This document shows, piece after piece, positions 43,112 to 51,753 of a stretch of DNA of 64,000 nucleotides. The DNA lies in the NCBI RefSeq assembly GCF_023544865.1, contig NZ_JAMJFX010000014.1:1-64000 (forward strand), given 5' to 3'. Made by a program: the position numbers and the translations under genes. Within the stretch, counting starts at the first letter, position 1, and every line of letters starts with the position of its first letter. Below the pieces are notes generated by a model that saw only the letters and a program-made list of their open reading frames with translations, ran no database searches and was not told the DNA's origin. This stretch comes from Phaeovulum molybdatiresistens (GTDB taxonomy: Bacteria; Pseudomonadota; Alphaproteobacteria; Rhodobacterales; Rhodobacteraceae).

Positions 43112-43644
43112 CAGGCCAGCCCTCCTTTCGTCTCGATCGCCCAAAGCAGCAGCGCGATGGCATCGGCCTCGTTGTCGTCGGCGGGCGAAAACCCGCGGGC
43201 ACGGGCTGCATCGCTCATCGCCTGCTTGTTGGCGTTGCCGTGACCCGTGGCATGACGCTTGATGGTGCCCACTGGCACGCCCGCGTAGGGCACGCCGCGC
43301 AGCTCCGCCCACGCGGTCAGCGTGGCCATCAGACCGCCATAAACGTGGCTCGCGTCCACGCCCCTATGGGCTCTAACCTCTTCGTAGAAGATCGCCTCGA
43401 TTGGCCCGGAGAGTCGGTCGATCTCGGTCAACCAGTCGGTGAACCGCAGGTACCGCATGCCACCGCCGTCAAAGCGGCCGGGTTTGAAGCTGACGGTACC
43501 GCTGGTGATCAGCCCGTCGAAGGCACGGATGGCCCAGCCGGTGGTGGTGCCGAGGTCCAGGGCAAGGATTGTCCGGCCGCGCTCGGGCGGTGGCATTTTC
43601 GGCCTTGCGCCGGCGGATGGGGCAGTCAAAGTCGGGTCAGCCAT
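43111..43644 (-). CDS. RuvC-like Holliday junction resolvase
   Basis: 177 residues from the ATG at 43644. RNase H-like fold: first catalytic Asp30 in ILALDLGTTTGWA, glutamates 88/89 in IFYEEVRAH, and the final acidic group DDNEADAIALL (157-161). This is the compact phage type that trims branched DNA before packaging or during recombination. It lies in the replication operon. Confidence 0.88.
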   Translation of the reverse strand: MADPTLTAPSAGARPKMPPPERGRTILALDLGTTTGWAIRAFDGLITSGTVSFKPGRFDGGGMRYLRFTDWLTEIDRLSGPIEAIFYEEVRAHRGVDASHVYGGLMATLTAWAELRGVPYAGVPVGTIKRHATGHGNANKQAMSDAARARGFSPADDNEADAIALLLWAIETKGGLA

Positions 43645-44409
43645 GGATGGTCTCCTTTTCTGGTTGGCTGCTTGGGCTGGAAGGCGATGGCGGTTGATGC
43701 TTGGCGGTACCGGCCGCCGTCGTCGGATCGGAATCTGTATGGGCCTTGATCGTCGTGCGCGCCTGGCCACCCATTGATGCGAGCACCTGTCTGAAGCCGG
43801 CCGGTGACGCGCGTACCGGTCAGATCGTTTGGCAGCACCGACGCGCTACATGCGGCTCTCTCGCCGAACCGCCTGGCTGCATCCTCACGGCTCGCTCGCC
43901 GCTTGACGTTTCACCCGTTGTTTCGTTCATCCTGTTCCGATCCTCTCTTTCGCATCCAGCGTCTTTCGGGCTGGGTTCTGAGGGTTCCGCTGGGCACACT
44001 TCGCCCGTCGTCGGGACGAAGTGTGCTGATGCTTTCGGTCTTGGGACCTCGGGACACGCAGACACACACCATCGGAGCGGCTGCGCTGTAAGGCGCGGGC
44101 GGGGTCAGGCTGTCGCCCTTCACCGTGGCTTCGCTCCCATTCGGGACCTGGCGGCACCGCGTCACGCTCTCCGATGGCCATGCGTGGGCGGCTGCGGGTG
44201 GTCGTGCCCCCGCGTCCAGTGTGGGTAAGGCGTCTGGCGTCGTTTGGCTCGTTCGCGTCCGTCCGTCACCGTCCGGGGGCTACTGTGGGGAGCCTATGTC
44301 GCAATCTTTCGGCGCTGCACCGGGGCCTTACCATCCCCATGCCGCTCAGGCCGCTGCGATGCGCTTGAAGCCTGAATGTGCCCGCACGACGCGGCGAGCG
44401 ATGCTTGAA
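43645..44409. other. Non-coding region with strong hairpin, 765 bp
   Basis: No frame on either strand has both a ribosome site and protein-like content. The only clear structure is the hairpin listed separately. The region splits the replication operon and may hold an origin, a leader or a small RNA, but I can show none of these. Confidence 0.5.
43994..44026. repeat. Imperfect hairpin in the non-coding region
   Basis: GCACACTTCG (43994-44003) pairs with its exact complement at 44017-44026; CCCG and CGGG extend the stem past a one-base bulge. No T-run follows on either strand, so it is not a simple terminator. Confidence 0.55.
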
Positions 44410-45327
44410 TTACGGCGGCCTGATGTCGCGCAGATGCAGTGCCACGGCCCGAAGCCCGTCGCGCATGTGCCAGTCGTTGAAATCACCAGGTTCAGGCGGC
44501 TGCGTCCAAACCCGACCTGTCCGGGCGGCGTAGAAAGCGCCCGTGCCCTGCCCATGCAGTTGCTCCAGCGGTCTGTCATGGTCAGCTGCGATGATACTGT
44601 CCTCGAGACGCAGCGCGACCTTGGCGACATTCGCAGCGGAAAAGGCGCAAAGAACCGTGGCGGAACGCCCCAAGAGCCACAGCGCAGCCCTGACAGAGAG
44701 CGCGGTCGCAATCCCCTCGCAGACCCAGGTCTCGCGCCCCGCGGCAATCCGATGGGCGGCTCCGGCCATGGGGGCGGCTTTCATGTTCACCTTGGCGCCC
44801 TCAGCGTCGATCAGCTGAACTGTCACGACCCGTTTCGTGATGCGGCCCGGGATGATCAGAAAGGGTCCGGCCATCTGCCCAAGCCGGTAGCGCATGCCGT
44901 CAAAGAATCTGTCGGCGGGCACGAATGCTCCCGGAGTGTCCAGCACCAAGCCGCGTTCCTCGGCGAACCCTTTTCTGGCGAGGTAAGGATGCGGCTCGGG
45001 CTGCGCGGCCGCAATCATGCGTCTGGCAGCCTCGATCGCGACCGCTTGCCGTTCCCGTTCAAGCGCATCTGCCTTTGGGTCACGACGCGGGGCGCGAACC
45101 TCTTGCGCGTCGACCCGCCCGTCTGCTGTGAACCGCTGCTGCGCCTGCGTTGTCCAATTACAGGCAATACCGCCAGAGCGATCGTTAAAGATCAGCACGC
45201 GACCTGCGCCGTTCGACGCTGTTTTGCCCTCGACCGGAGATGCGATCCAACGCCCCGGCACCGTATGCCGCGGCGGGCGGATGCCCACAGCGCTGCAGGC
45301 ATCGCGCATCGCAGCCTCCAGGCTCAT
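44410..45327 (-). CDS. Toprim-domain DNA primase-like protein
   Basis: 305 residues. The N-terminal part reads like the primase-associated zinc-less region of phage proteins (VLIFNDRSGGIACNWTT, AARRMIAAAQPEPHPYLARKGF). The C-terminal Toprim fold shows ETWVCEGIATALSVRAALW (Glu of the motif) and IIAADHDRP (DxD-like). Its start overlaps the helicase stop (ATGA, 45324-45327), so primase and helicase are coupled and probably form the replisome start of the phage. Confidence 0.85.
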   Translation of the reverse strand: MSLEAAMRDACSAVGIRPPRHTVPGRWIASPVEGKTASNGAGRVLIFNDRSGGIACNWTTQAQQRFTADGRVDAQEVRAPRRDPKADALERERQAVAIEAARRMIAAAQPEPHPYLARKGFAEERGLVLDTPGAFVPADRFFDGMRYRLGQMAGPFLIIPGRITKRVVTVQLIDAEGAKVNMKAAPMAGAAHRIAAGRETWVCEGIATALSVRAALWLLGRSATVLCAFSAANVAKVALRLEDSIIAADHDRPLEQLHGQGTGAFYAARTGRVWTQPPEPGDFNDWHMRDGLRAVALHLRDIRPP

Positions 45328-46886
45328 GACGCCCTCCGCGGGGTCTTGCGAAACCGCCGGGTTTCGCGCTCCGCCAAAGCAAAGGCCGCCGGATCAGGCA
45401 GGATTGGCGCCGGCGCGTCAAACCAGCCAAAGGGCAATTTTGCGCCCGGATAGATGCCCCGCCAGATCCCGTAGGCCCAACGCCGCGCATGTTGCTCGCC
45501 CTTGCGCGTGTGTACCATCGTGTAGGCCAATGCGCCCTCCCAGACCTTGCGCGGGTCGCAAAGGATATCCGCGCGCAGCCCGCCGCGCGGCGCGATGTGA
45601 TCGGCTCGGTTGAACTCCAGCAATTCGCCCTCAAGCGCATGGATGCGCGACCGCGGCGGCCGCTCCCATCCACAAACCATGCAGGTCGTGCCACGCAGCG
45701 CGCCTGCACATTCCGGGCAGACCACCTGCGCGCGAACCCGCTCATCGCGCTTTCGGGGCGTACTGTCGCGTGTGGTTGCGGTGTCGAGTTGACCAACGCC
45801 ATTCTCCCAGATCTCGAACATGTCCAGCGCGAAGCGTTCGATATTGCCGCTATGGCAAAGCCACAGTTTTTTCGGCAGATCGGGGTGCGGCCGCATCACG
45901 CGACCGATCTCCTGCATGTGGCTCGACAGGCTCTTGCGATAAGGCTTGCAGGAAATGCCAACCGCCACATCGGGCACATCAAAGCCCTTGGTCAGCACCC
46001 CGCAGGAGACCAGCCCGTGGATCAGGCTGTCGGGTCTGCGGAATTCGGCGATCTTTTCGGCCCGTTCAGTATCCGAGCGATCGAGGTAGCTGATCTGCTG
46101 GAAATTATATTCTGCCGCGGCGAAGGCTGCGCAGAGCTCGCGGCCATGTTCCACGGTGGGCGAAAACACGATGGTCTTGGCAGGCCCTCCGAAATGCGCC
46201 CCGACCTTTGCCTCCCATTCCGAAACGACATCACCGACAATCTGGATGCCTGCTGCCGTGGCGGAGGCGTCAGAAAATTCCCCGTAGCTGTTGAGGCCCA
46301 ACTCTGCATCATCGGGCGCCCGGGCGGTGTAGATGAGCGGCTCGACCAGATGCCCGCCCTCGATCAGCGCGCGCGTTGGGATCACGTTGACCACGCCATC
46401 CCAGTGATGACCCATGCCCTTGGTGAATGGGGTTGCGGTCAGGCCGATCTTTACCGCCGCGGCGTTCATCGCCATGTAATCCAAGGTCGACTTGTATTGG
46501 CAATGCGCCTCATCAACGATGATCAGATCGGGGTCGCGCGGCAAAATGCGGCGTGCCAGGGTCTGGGCGCTGCACAGCTGTACATTTTCCCGAGGTGACC
46601 AGCGAGGATGGCTGCCCTGCACCACGCCATGCGGGATGCCGTAGGCCTCGAACACCGCCGATGTCTGGTCCACCAGGGCCACTCGATCGACGATGAAGAG
46701 CGTATAGCTGCCTTTCTGGGCCGCTTCATGCAGAATATGCGCCGCCGTCAGGGTCTTCCCGGCCCCGGTACCAGCCACCAGAAGCTGACGTTTCTTGCCT
46801 GCACGAATGCCCGCGCGCAGGGCCATAATCGCGGCGGCCTGATAATCACGCAGCTGGATCGCCTTCGGGGGGTGGAAACTCAGCAT
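45324..46886 (-). CDS. Superfamily 2 DEAD/DEAH helicase with zinc ribbon
   Basis: 520 residues. Walker A GTGAGKT (39-45), motif II DEAH (125-128), motif III LTATP, motif VI QEIGRVMRP. After the two RecA-like lobes comes a zinc ribbon (CPECAGALRGTTCMVCGW, about 400-417) and an unrecognised C-terminal domain. It likely opens the origin or processes forks. A strong ribosome site (GGAGG) precedes the ATG at 46886. Confidence 0.92.
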   Translation of the reverse strand: MLSFHPPKAIQLRDYQAAAIMALRAGIRAGKKRQLLVAGTGAGKTLTAAHILHEAAQKGSYTLFIVDRVALVDQTSAVFEAYGIPHGVVQGSHPRWSPRENVQLCSAQTLARRILPRDPDLIIVDEAHCQYKSTLDYMAMNAAAVKIGLTATPFTKGMGHHWDGVVNVIPTRALIEGGHLVEPLIYTARAPDDAELGLNSYGEFSDASATAAGIQIVGDVVSEWEAKVGAHFGGPAKTIVFSPTVEHGRELCAAFAAAEYNFQQISYLDRSDTERAEKIAEFRRPDSLIHGLVSCGVLTKGFDVPDVAVGISCKPYRKSLSSHMQEIGRVMRPHPDLPKKLWLCHSGNIERFALDMFEIWENGVGQLDTATTRDSTPRKRDERVRAQVVCPECAGALRGTTCMVCGWERPPRSRIHALEGELLEFNRADHIAPRGGLRADILCDPRKVWEGALAYTMVHTRKGEQHARRWAYGIWRGIYPGAKLPFGWFDAPAPILPDPAAFALAERETRRFRKTPRRAS

Positions 46887-47140
46887 ACCATCACCTCCTC
46901 GTAGGCCGCGCGCTCTGCCGTTGCGCGGTCTTGACCGCCGCAGTATTCACGGATCGCCGCGCGCTCCTCGAAGGCATCCGCCTCAGGCCAGACTTCCAGA
47001 AGCAGCGCTGTTTGAATGCGCGGCTGGCGCAACCAGGCGATCGCAGCCTCCGGCAGCCGACCGCGCCGCACCCTGATCCGCCATTGATCGCGGATAACAT
47101 CGCCGCCATGGGCGCGTATGCGGTCGAGGATCGGCGTCAT
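46880..47140 (-). CDS. Small phage protein, unknown
   Basis: 86 residues, helical, beginning TPILDRIRAHGGDVIRDQWRIRVRRGRLP. The first 50 residues resemble the small domains seen before replication proteins in rhodobacterial phages, without assigned function. It overlaps both neighbours (TGATG with the coiled-coil gene, seven bases with the helicase gene). Confidence 0.65.
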   Translation of the reverse strand: MTPILDRIRAHGGDVIRDQWRIRVRRGRLPEAAIAWLRQPRIQTALLLEVWPEADAFEERAAIREYCGGQDRATAERAAYEEVMVC

Positions 47141-48258
47141 CAGAGCGGGATCTCCTGCATCTCAAGGGAGCGCTGCAGTTTGGCAAGTTCGGCCTCGAGA
47201 CTTTGGATTCGGCGCCCCAGTCGCGCATTCTTGGCCATTTCCTCGCCAAGACGGCCCTTCGCGGTATCACGCTGACGCAACGCCAAGCCCAGGGACCGAC
47301 CCAGATCACTGTCAGACGTAGCCTGATGGAACTTTGCCTGCCACGCATCGCGTTCCGCCTCAGCTTGCCTGCGGCGGACCTGTTCCTCTGCCAGCGCGTC
47401 ACGCAGACCCAGCACTTCATCTTCCAGCCCCTCCCGGGTCAGCCCGGTCAACTTCTTGCGGGCCTCGGCACAAGGGCCGGATGCCCTTGCCGCGTCGATC
47501 ACCGATGCCTGTTCGGCCGCCTCGGCGCGGGCCACCACCGCGTGCAGCGCTTCCGCGTCGGGAGTGGTTTTTAGATCGCGTCGCGCCCCGATCTCCGCTG
47601 TACGTTCCGCCTCCGCTGAGATGCGGGCAGGCTCGACGGCTGCAACTGGGGCTTTCCGTTCCGCCTCTTGCCGCGTCTGACGCTCTTGCTCGAACAGCGC
47701 AGCTTCCCGCTCGGCTTCGATCTCTTTCCATTTGGCGTGAATGCCACGGATCGTCCGCGGGTTGCCGCGCTGGCGGGCCTGCTCGAATTGGTCGGCATTG
47801 GCGGCCGCCCACATGGCCGCAGCACGCTCGGGGTCATGAATATCGCGCAAGGATCCATCCGCACCGACAACTTGTCGGAGCGCATTTGCCTGAACCCATT
47901 CGCCGAACTCCCGATCCCCGGGAAAGAGCGCCCGCCCCTCGTTCAGCGCATGGCCATAAGCAAGCCAGCCCCCAATGGTGAATTCCTCGCCCTTCTCGAC
48001 GTTTTCCAGCCCGCGCCGCGCATCTGCCACGAGCCTATCCAGGCGATAGGAGCGTTCATTATGTCCAAGTTGGTTCATTGCACGATCCCGTTCACGATAC
48101 GTTCCCCATCCTTCTGTGCGATACCCGCGTTCGTCGTCTGCATCAGGCTCGTCCGACCGCAGGAAAGCCGCGCGCAAACGAGGTTCGGCGGCTGATACAT
48201 GCGGCTCCTGGACTGGACAGGGGAGCCAGCGTGGTTCATGACCGCATTTATCCGCCAT
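47140..48258 (-). CDS. Large coiled-coil phage protein, unknown
   Basis: 372 residues from the ATG at 48258, which has AGGGTG as ribosome site; a later ATG at 48078 is possible. A Cys/Pro-containing start is followed by a domain at about 70-170 (IGGWLAYGHALNEGRALFPGDREFGEWVQAN, as in DUF3102-like phage proteins) and a long charged coiled coil to the end. The DUF3102-type domain is linked to DNA replication or regulation in other mobile elements. It is the first gene of the leftward operon, divergent from the repressor. Confidence 0.7.
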   Translation of the reverse strand: MADKCGHEPRWLPCPVQEPHVSAAEPRLRAAFLRSDEPDADDERGYRTEGWGTYRERDRAMNQLGHNERSYRLDRLVADARRGLENVEKGEEFTIGGWLAYGHALNEGRALFPGDREFGEWVQANALRQVVGADGSLRDIHDPERAAAMWAAANADQFEQARQRGNPRTIRGIHAKWKEIEAEREAALFEQERQTRQEAERKAPVAAVEPARISAEAERTAEIGARRDLKTTPDAEALHAVVARAEAAEQASVIDAARASGPCAEARKKLTGLTREGLEDEVLGLRDALAEEQVRRRQAEAERDAWQAKFHQATSDSDLGRSLGLALRQRDTAKGRLGEEMAKNARLGRRIQSLEAELAKLQRSLEMQEIPL

Positions 48259-48334
48259 GAGCGGACACCCTGTCAATCATTATGTTTGCTTAAAGCGCAC
48301 GGACTTTTGCGGACAGACTTGTAATAAGGACAGA
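48259..48334. promoter_or_regulatory. Divergent control region between repressor and leftward operon
   Basis: 76 bases. The heptamer GCGGACA occurs at 48261-48267 and 48310-48316, with related GCACGGAC between, so repressor operators are likely. Leftward a CATAAT-like -10 can be read near 48277-48282. The repressor's ribosome site is AAGGA (48326-48330). Promoter boxes are not certain. Confidence 0.45.
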
Positions 48335-49012
48335 ATGGAACAGAAAAAAACCACAGCAGAACGCCTCAAGGCCATCCGGGAGCGCTCCGGCCTGTCGATC
48401 CGGGCTATGGCCAAGAGGGTCGGGAAATCCCCCTCAGGCTATTTGCACTATGAAAGCCCGGATCGCTTCAAGGATGACATCCTGCCGATGCGTGAGGCGG
48501 AGGCTTTCGCAGATGCGCTGGCCGAACGCGGCATCGCACGCGCAGAGATCATGGAACTCGCTGGCATGCCTCCGGGAAGCTACGACGATGAGACCGGCGA
48601 CGACCTTGTGCCCATCTTCAGCGTTGAGGCCTCCGCGGGCAATGGGGCGGTTGTCGCTTACGAAGACGCCGTTGGCAAACTGGCCTTCCCCCCTGGTTAC
48701 CTTACGCATCTGACCACAACATCCCCCAGAAATCTCAGGATCATTTCCGTCAAGGGCGACAGTATGCTCCCGACCCTGAGCGATGACGACATCGTCATGG
48801 TAGACGTCTCCAAGCGCGATCTGAGCTATGACGGTATCTTCGTGATCCGCGACAATGGCGATGCGCTGTTGGTCAAGAGAATCGGGCGCGCGTCGCAGGC
48901 GGGCCGCGTCACCATCATCTCCGACAATCGTTCCGTTTATCCAAGCGTCGAGCGGTCACTGTCCGAAATCGAGGTCATCGGCCGGGTGATTTGGGCCGCC
49001 GGGAAAATCTGA
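48335..49012 (+). CDS. CI/LexA-type phage repressor, peptidase S24
   Basis: 225 residues from the ATG at 48335. N-terminal XRE helix-turn-helix (LKAIRERSGLSIRAMAKRVGKS, 11-32). C-terminal S24 domain with nucleophile Ser143 (GDSMLPT) and general base Lys181 (LLVKRIG); a possible Ala-Gly cleavage site at 101-102. It should silence lytic genes and be inactivated when RecA filaments form after DNA damage. It is the boundary between the leftward and rightward operons, as a CI gene should be. Confidence 0.92.
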   Translation: MEQKKTTAERLKAIRERSGLSIRAMAKRVGKSPSGYLHYESPDRFKDDILPMREAEAFADALAERGIARAEIMELAGMPPGSYDDETGDDLVPIFSVEASAGNGAVVAYEDAVGKLAFPPGYLTHLTTTSPRNLRIISVKGDSMLPTLSDDDIVMVDVSKRDLSYDGIFVIRDNGDALLVKRIGRASQAGRVTIISDNRSVYPSVERSLSEIEVIGRVIWAAGKI

Positions 49013-49114
49013 CCAGCCGCGCGCAACCCCGCGCCACCCCGCGATAAATCCGACCTGCAGCTCGATTCGCCCTGCGTGTTCGCAGCGGCGTGCGCTTTCG
49101 TGCGCATTTAACGA

Positions 49115-49142
49115 TTGACTGATCGCTCTCCTTTTGCGATCA
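49115..49142 (+). promoter_or_regulatory. Candidate early rightward promoter with operator
   Basis: TTGACT (49115-49120) is a good -35 box. Overlapping it is the inverted repeat TGATCGC / GCGATCA (49120-49126 and 49136-49142, nine-base spacer), placed as an operator would be. The -10 area (around 49138-49148) is weak. The first gene starts at 49168. Confidence 0.45.
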
Positions 49143-49167
49143 CTTACTCGGAACATAGGGGGAACAC

Positions 49168-49329
49168 ATGGTCGCATTCGTCTCAAATGAGAACAGGGAC
49201 AAGACAAGCCGCCCGCAGGTCAATTGGCGCGAGGTCGCTGCGGCATTGTGCGACCTCCTCGGCGCGGCGTCGATCTTCGCGACGGGCTATCTCTTCCTGC
49301 TGATCGGCCATGGCCTCGGCCTGGACTGA
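49168..49329 (+). CDS. Small one-helix membrane protein
   Basis: 53 residues. An excellent ribosome site (AGGGGG) precedes the ATG. A polar N-terminal half is followed by a membrane helix (about 28-48, LLGAASIFATGYLFLLIG). It is the first gene of the early operon. Function unknown; early phage membrane peptides often act on superinfection or host membrane state. Confidence 0.65.
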   Translation: MVAFVSNENRDKTSRPQVNWREVAAALCDLLGAASIFATGYLFLLIGHGLGLD

Positions 49330-49381
49330 GGCCAGTAGGACCATTGTCGCCAACCAGCCGTCACGCATCTTTGGAGGAACC

Positions 49382-49873
49382 ATGCGGATCAACACGCATT
49401 TGATTGAACAGATCAGCGCCCAGCTGCGCGACATGCTGGGCGAAGAGTTTGACCCAGAGACCTTTTGGGACACGCTCGATGGCGAAACCGATATCGCCGA
49501 TGTGATTGACCACCTGCTCCGCGATCGCATGGAAGCACGTGCACTTGCGCAAGCGATCAAATCCGAAAACGACGCCCTGTCACTTCGTCGCAAGCGGATG
49601 GAGGCGCGCGAACAGGCGGCGGACAAGGCGCTTTTGCTGATCCTAGAGGCCACGGGCGAGCGGAAATTGGTGCGCCCGATGGCGACAGTATCGCGGCGCA
49701 CGGGCGCGCTGTCGGTCGAAATCACCGATGAGACCGCGGTCCCATCGCAGCTGTGCAAGACCGTGGTGACGCCGGACAAGGTGGCAATCAAGGCACAGCT
49801 GCAGGCGGGCGAGATCGTGCCCGGCGCCGCCCTGGTGCGCGGAGCGGACAGCGTGAGCGTGCGGGTGGCGTGA
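49382..49873 (+). CDS. Siphovirus Gp157 family protein
   Basis: 163 residues from the ATG at 49382 with GGAGG upstream. Helical first half (LIEQISAQLRDMLGEEFDPETFWDTLDGETD) and a long helix (ALAQAIKSENDALSLRRKRMEAREQAADKALLLILEATG), then a beta tail (VSRRTGALSVEITDETAVPSQLCKTVV): the Gp157 pattern. The family always sits next to recombinase or ATPase genes and is thought to aid single-strand annealing or phage resistance. The stop overlaps the next ATG (TGATG). Confidence 0.88.
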   Translation: MRINTHLIEQISAQLRDMLGEEFDPETFWDTLDGETDIADVIDHLLRDRMEARALAQAIKSENDALSLRRKRMEAREQAADKALLLILEATGERKLVRPMATVSRRTGALSVEITDETAVPSQLCKTVVTPDKVAIKAQLQAGEIVPGAALVRGADSVSVRVA

Positions 49874-50817
49874 TGGCATTGAAAATCACAACAGCCGATG
49901 AGCCGATCGAGGTGAAGAACCTCTGTCTCACGGTCTATTCCCAGCCCGGCCTTGGCAAGACCAGCCTGGCCTTCACGGCCGCCCGCCCGCTGCTCTTGGA
50001 TTTTGACAAGGGCGCCTATCGTGCCGTGGCGCGCAAAGATGTCGTGCAGGTCGAGGCCTGGGCGGATGTTGCCAATATCCGCGCGGCAGATCTCGAAGGC
50101 TACGACACGATTGTGATCGATACGGTGGGCAAAGCGCTGGACGCGCTCGGCGCGGACATCATCGCGAACAATGCCCGCCTCTCCTACGGCGGCGCGCTCA
50201 ACCAGCAGGGATGGGGCCAGCTCGGGGTGCGGTTCTCGGCTTTCCTGAAGCTGCTGCGAGGGTTTGGCAAAGACGTGGTGCTGCTGTCGCATATGGACGA
50301 GAAAATGGATGGGGACACGATCAAGGAGCGCCTGAAAATCCAGGGCGGATCGAAAGATCTGGTTCTGACGGACAGCGACGTGATCGCGCGCATCTCGGTA
50401 TTCAACAAAGAGCGCCATCTGATGTTCTCGCCCACGGAAACGGCCTTTGGCAAAGACCCTGCCGGGATCGTCCAGATCGCCATACCCGAGGCCACAAACC
50501 ACGCCTTCACGACCTGCCTCGCCGCGATTATCGCGCGCATCAAGGCAGAGTTGAACACCCTGTCCGAGGAGCAGATCGCGCGGAAGGCGGAGGCGGATTG
50601 GTTCGCGAGAAAGCTGCCCCAGATCGACTCGGCCGAGGGGATCAACGCGCTTCTTGGTCGAGCCAAGAAGGCAGGCAAGGCGATCGCCAGGCAGGTTGTG
50701 GATCGGGCCAATGAACTCGGCTTCGATTTTGACCCGGAGGCCCGGAAGTACATCGCCCCGGAAAAGGTCGATATAGGCCAGCTGCAAAATCCATCCCGGG
50801 AGGGCCTGACATGCTGA
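49873..50817 (+). CDS. Sak4-like phage recombination ATPase
   Basis: 314 residues. RecA-like ATPase with Walker A SQPGLGKTS (23-31) and Walker B-like DTIVIDTVGKAL; the sequence LLSHMDEKMDGDTIKERLKIQG is typical of the Sak4/AAA_24 group. Sak4 promotes single-strand annealing together with the phage SSB. The order Gp157, ATPase, LexA-like, SSB supports this. It overlaps the next gene by seven bases. Confidence 0.88.
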   Translation: MALKITTADEPIEVKNLCLTVYSQPGLGKTSLAFTAARPLLLDFDKGAYRAVARKDVVQVEAWADVANIRAADLEGYDTIVIDTVGKALDALGADIIANNARLSYGGALNQQGWGQLGVRFSAFLKLLRGFGKDVVLLSHMDEKMDGDTIKERLKIQGGSKDLVLTDSDVIARISVFNKERHLMFSPTETAFGKDPAGIVQIAIPEATNHAFTTCLAAIIARIKAELNTLSEEQIARKAEADWFARKLPQIDSAEGINALLGRAKKAGKAIARQVVDRANELGFDFDPEARKYIAPEKVDIGQLQNPSREGLTC

Positions 50818-51044
50818 CCCAGCGTCAAAGCGAGGCCCTGAGCTTTCTGACCGAGCATCTCGATGGACGTGGCTTTGCCCCGTCCTACGAAGAGATCGCC
50901 CGGGCCCTGAACATGAGCTCGAAGTCCGGGGTCCATCACATCCTGCGCCAGCTTGACGAGCGAGGCTATATCCGCCGGCTGCCGGGCCGTGCGCGGGCCA
51001 TCGAAATCATCCGCCGCCCTGCGGCGCCCAGAGGGACGGAATAA
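50811..51044 (+). CDS. LexA DNA-binding domain protein without peptidase
   Basis: 77 residues, only the winged helix of LexA ([60 protein letters not shown]). With no cleavage domain it cannot be inactivated by RecA. It may bind host SOS boxes or its own operon. Overlaps both neighbours, its stop sharing a base with the ssb ATG. Confidence 0.85.
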   Translation: MLTQRQSEALSFLTEHLDGRGFAPSYEEIARALNMSSKSGVHHILRQLDERGYIRRLPGRARAIEIIRRPAAPRGTE

Positions 51045-51559
51045 TGTCAGGCAGTATCAATAAAGTCATCCTTCTCGGCCATTTGGGGCGCGACCCGGAA
51101 GTCCGCAGCTTCGCCAATGGCGGCCAGGTCTGCAACCTGAGCATCGCCACATCTGAAACATGGAAAGACCGTACCAGCGGCGAACGGCGCGAACGCGTCG
51201 AATGGCACAAGGTCACCCTCCATACCGAGGGGCTGATCCGGGTCGCGGAGCAGTATCTGCGGAAAGGATCGAAGGTCTTCATCGAGGGTCAGCTGGAAAC
51301 CCGTAAGTGGCAGGACCAAAGCGGACAGGATCGCTACACGACCGAAATTGCCCTCCGGCCCTATCGCGGGGACCTCGTGCTCCTCGATAGCCAGGCGGGC
51401 GATGATCATGGCGGACGAATGCGTAGCGCCGACAACCAAGGCGATGGCAATGGCCCCGACGGTCGCGCGTCGCGAAAATCCGGTTATGGCGCCGGTGGCC
51501 GGCCGGGCGGGGGGCTCGACGACGACGAAATCCCCTTCATCATGGAGGGACGCCTGTGA
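51044..51559 (+). CDS. ssb: Single-stranded DNA-binding protein
   Basis: 171 residues. OB fold at 1-110 with the usual blocks ([56 protein letters not shown]). A Gly/Asp/Arg-rich linker leads to an acidic DDDEIPF, but six residues (IMEGRL) follow, so the partner-binding tip is not at the very end as in most SSBs. Protects phage single strands and works with the Sak4-like ATPase. The stop overlaps the next start. Confidence 0.95.
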   Translation: MSGSINKVILLGHLGRDPEVRSFANGGQVCNLSIATSETWKDRTSGERRERVEWHKVTLHTEGLIRVAEQYLRKGSKVFIEGQLETRKWQDQSGQDRYTTEIALRPYRGDLVLLDSQAGDDHGGRMRSADNQGDGNGPDGRASRKSGYGAGGRPGGGLDDDEIPFIMEGRL

Positions 51560-51753
51560 GCCGCGCGATCGCCCTTCTCGATGGTAAAATCCGCGCCCGC
51601 GCCAAGCGCGCCGGACTAGTCCATCATACCGGCGACACCGCCGCCGCGTGCTGGCTGCCTCTTGCCCTGGTCGAGGTCATGGCGGACGGTCGGCTCGGTT
51701 TCCCCACGGCCCCCATGTTTGAATGGCGCGCGAACAAGGCGGAGCGGGTCTGA
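51556..51753 (+). CDS. Small phage protein, unknown, GTG start
   Basis: 65 residues, starting with GTG overlapping the ssb stop and ending on the next gene's ATG. N-terminal basic helix ([16 protein letters not shown]) and a short alpha/beta remainder. No known family. Confidence 0.55.
   Translation: MSRAIALLDGKIRARAKRAGLVHHTGDTAAACWLPLALVEVMADGRLGFPTAPMFEWRANKAERV

Noticed and set aside
43701..44228. Rightward 175-codon frame in the gap of the replication operon
   Set aside because: No ribosome site, no recognisable fold, and mixed Cys/Ser/Pro/Arg content like out-of-frame DNA.
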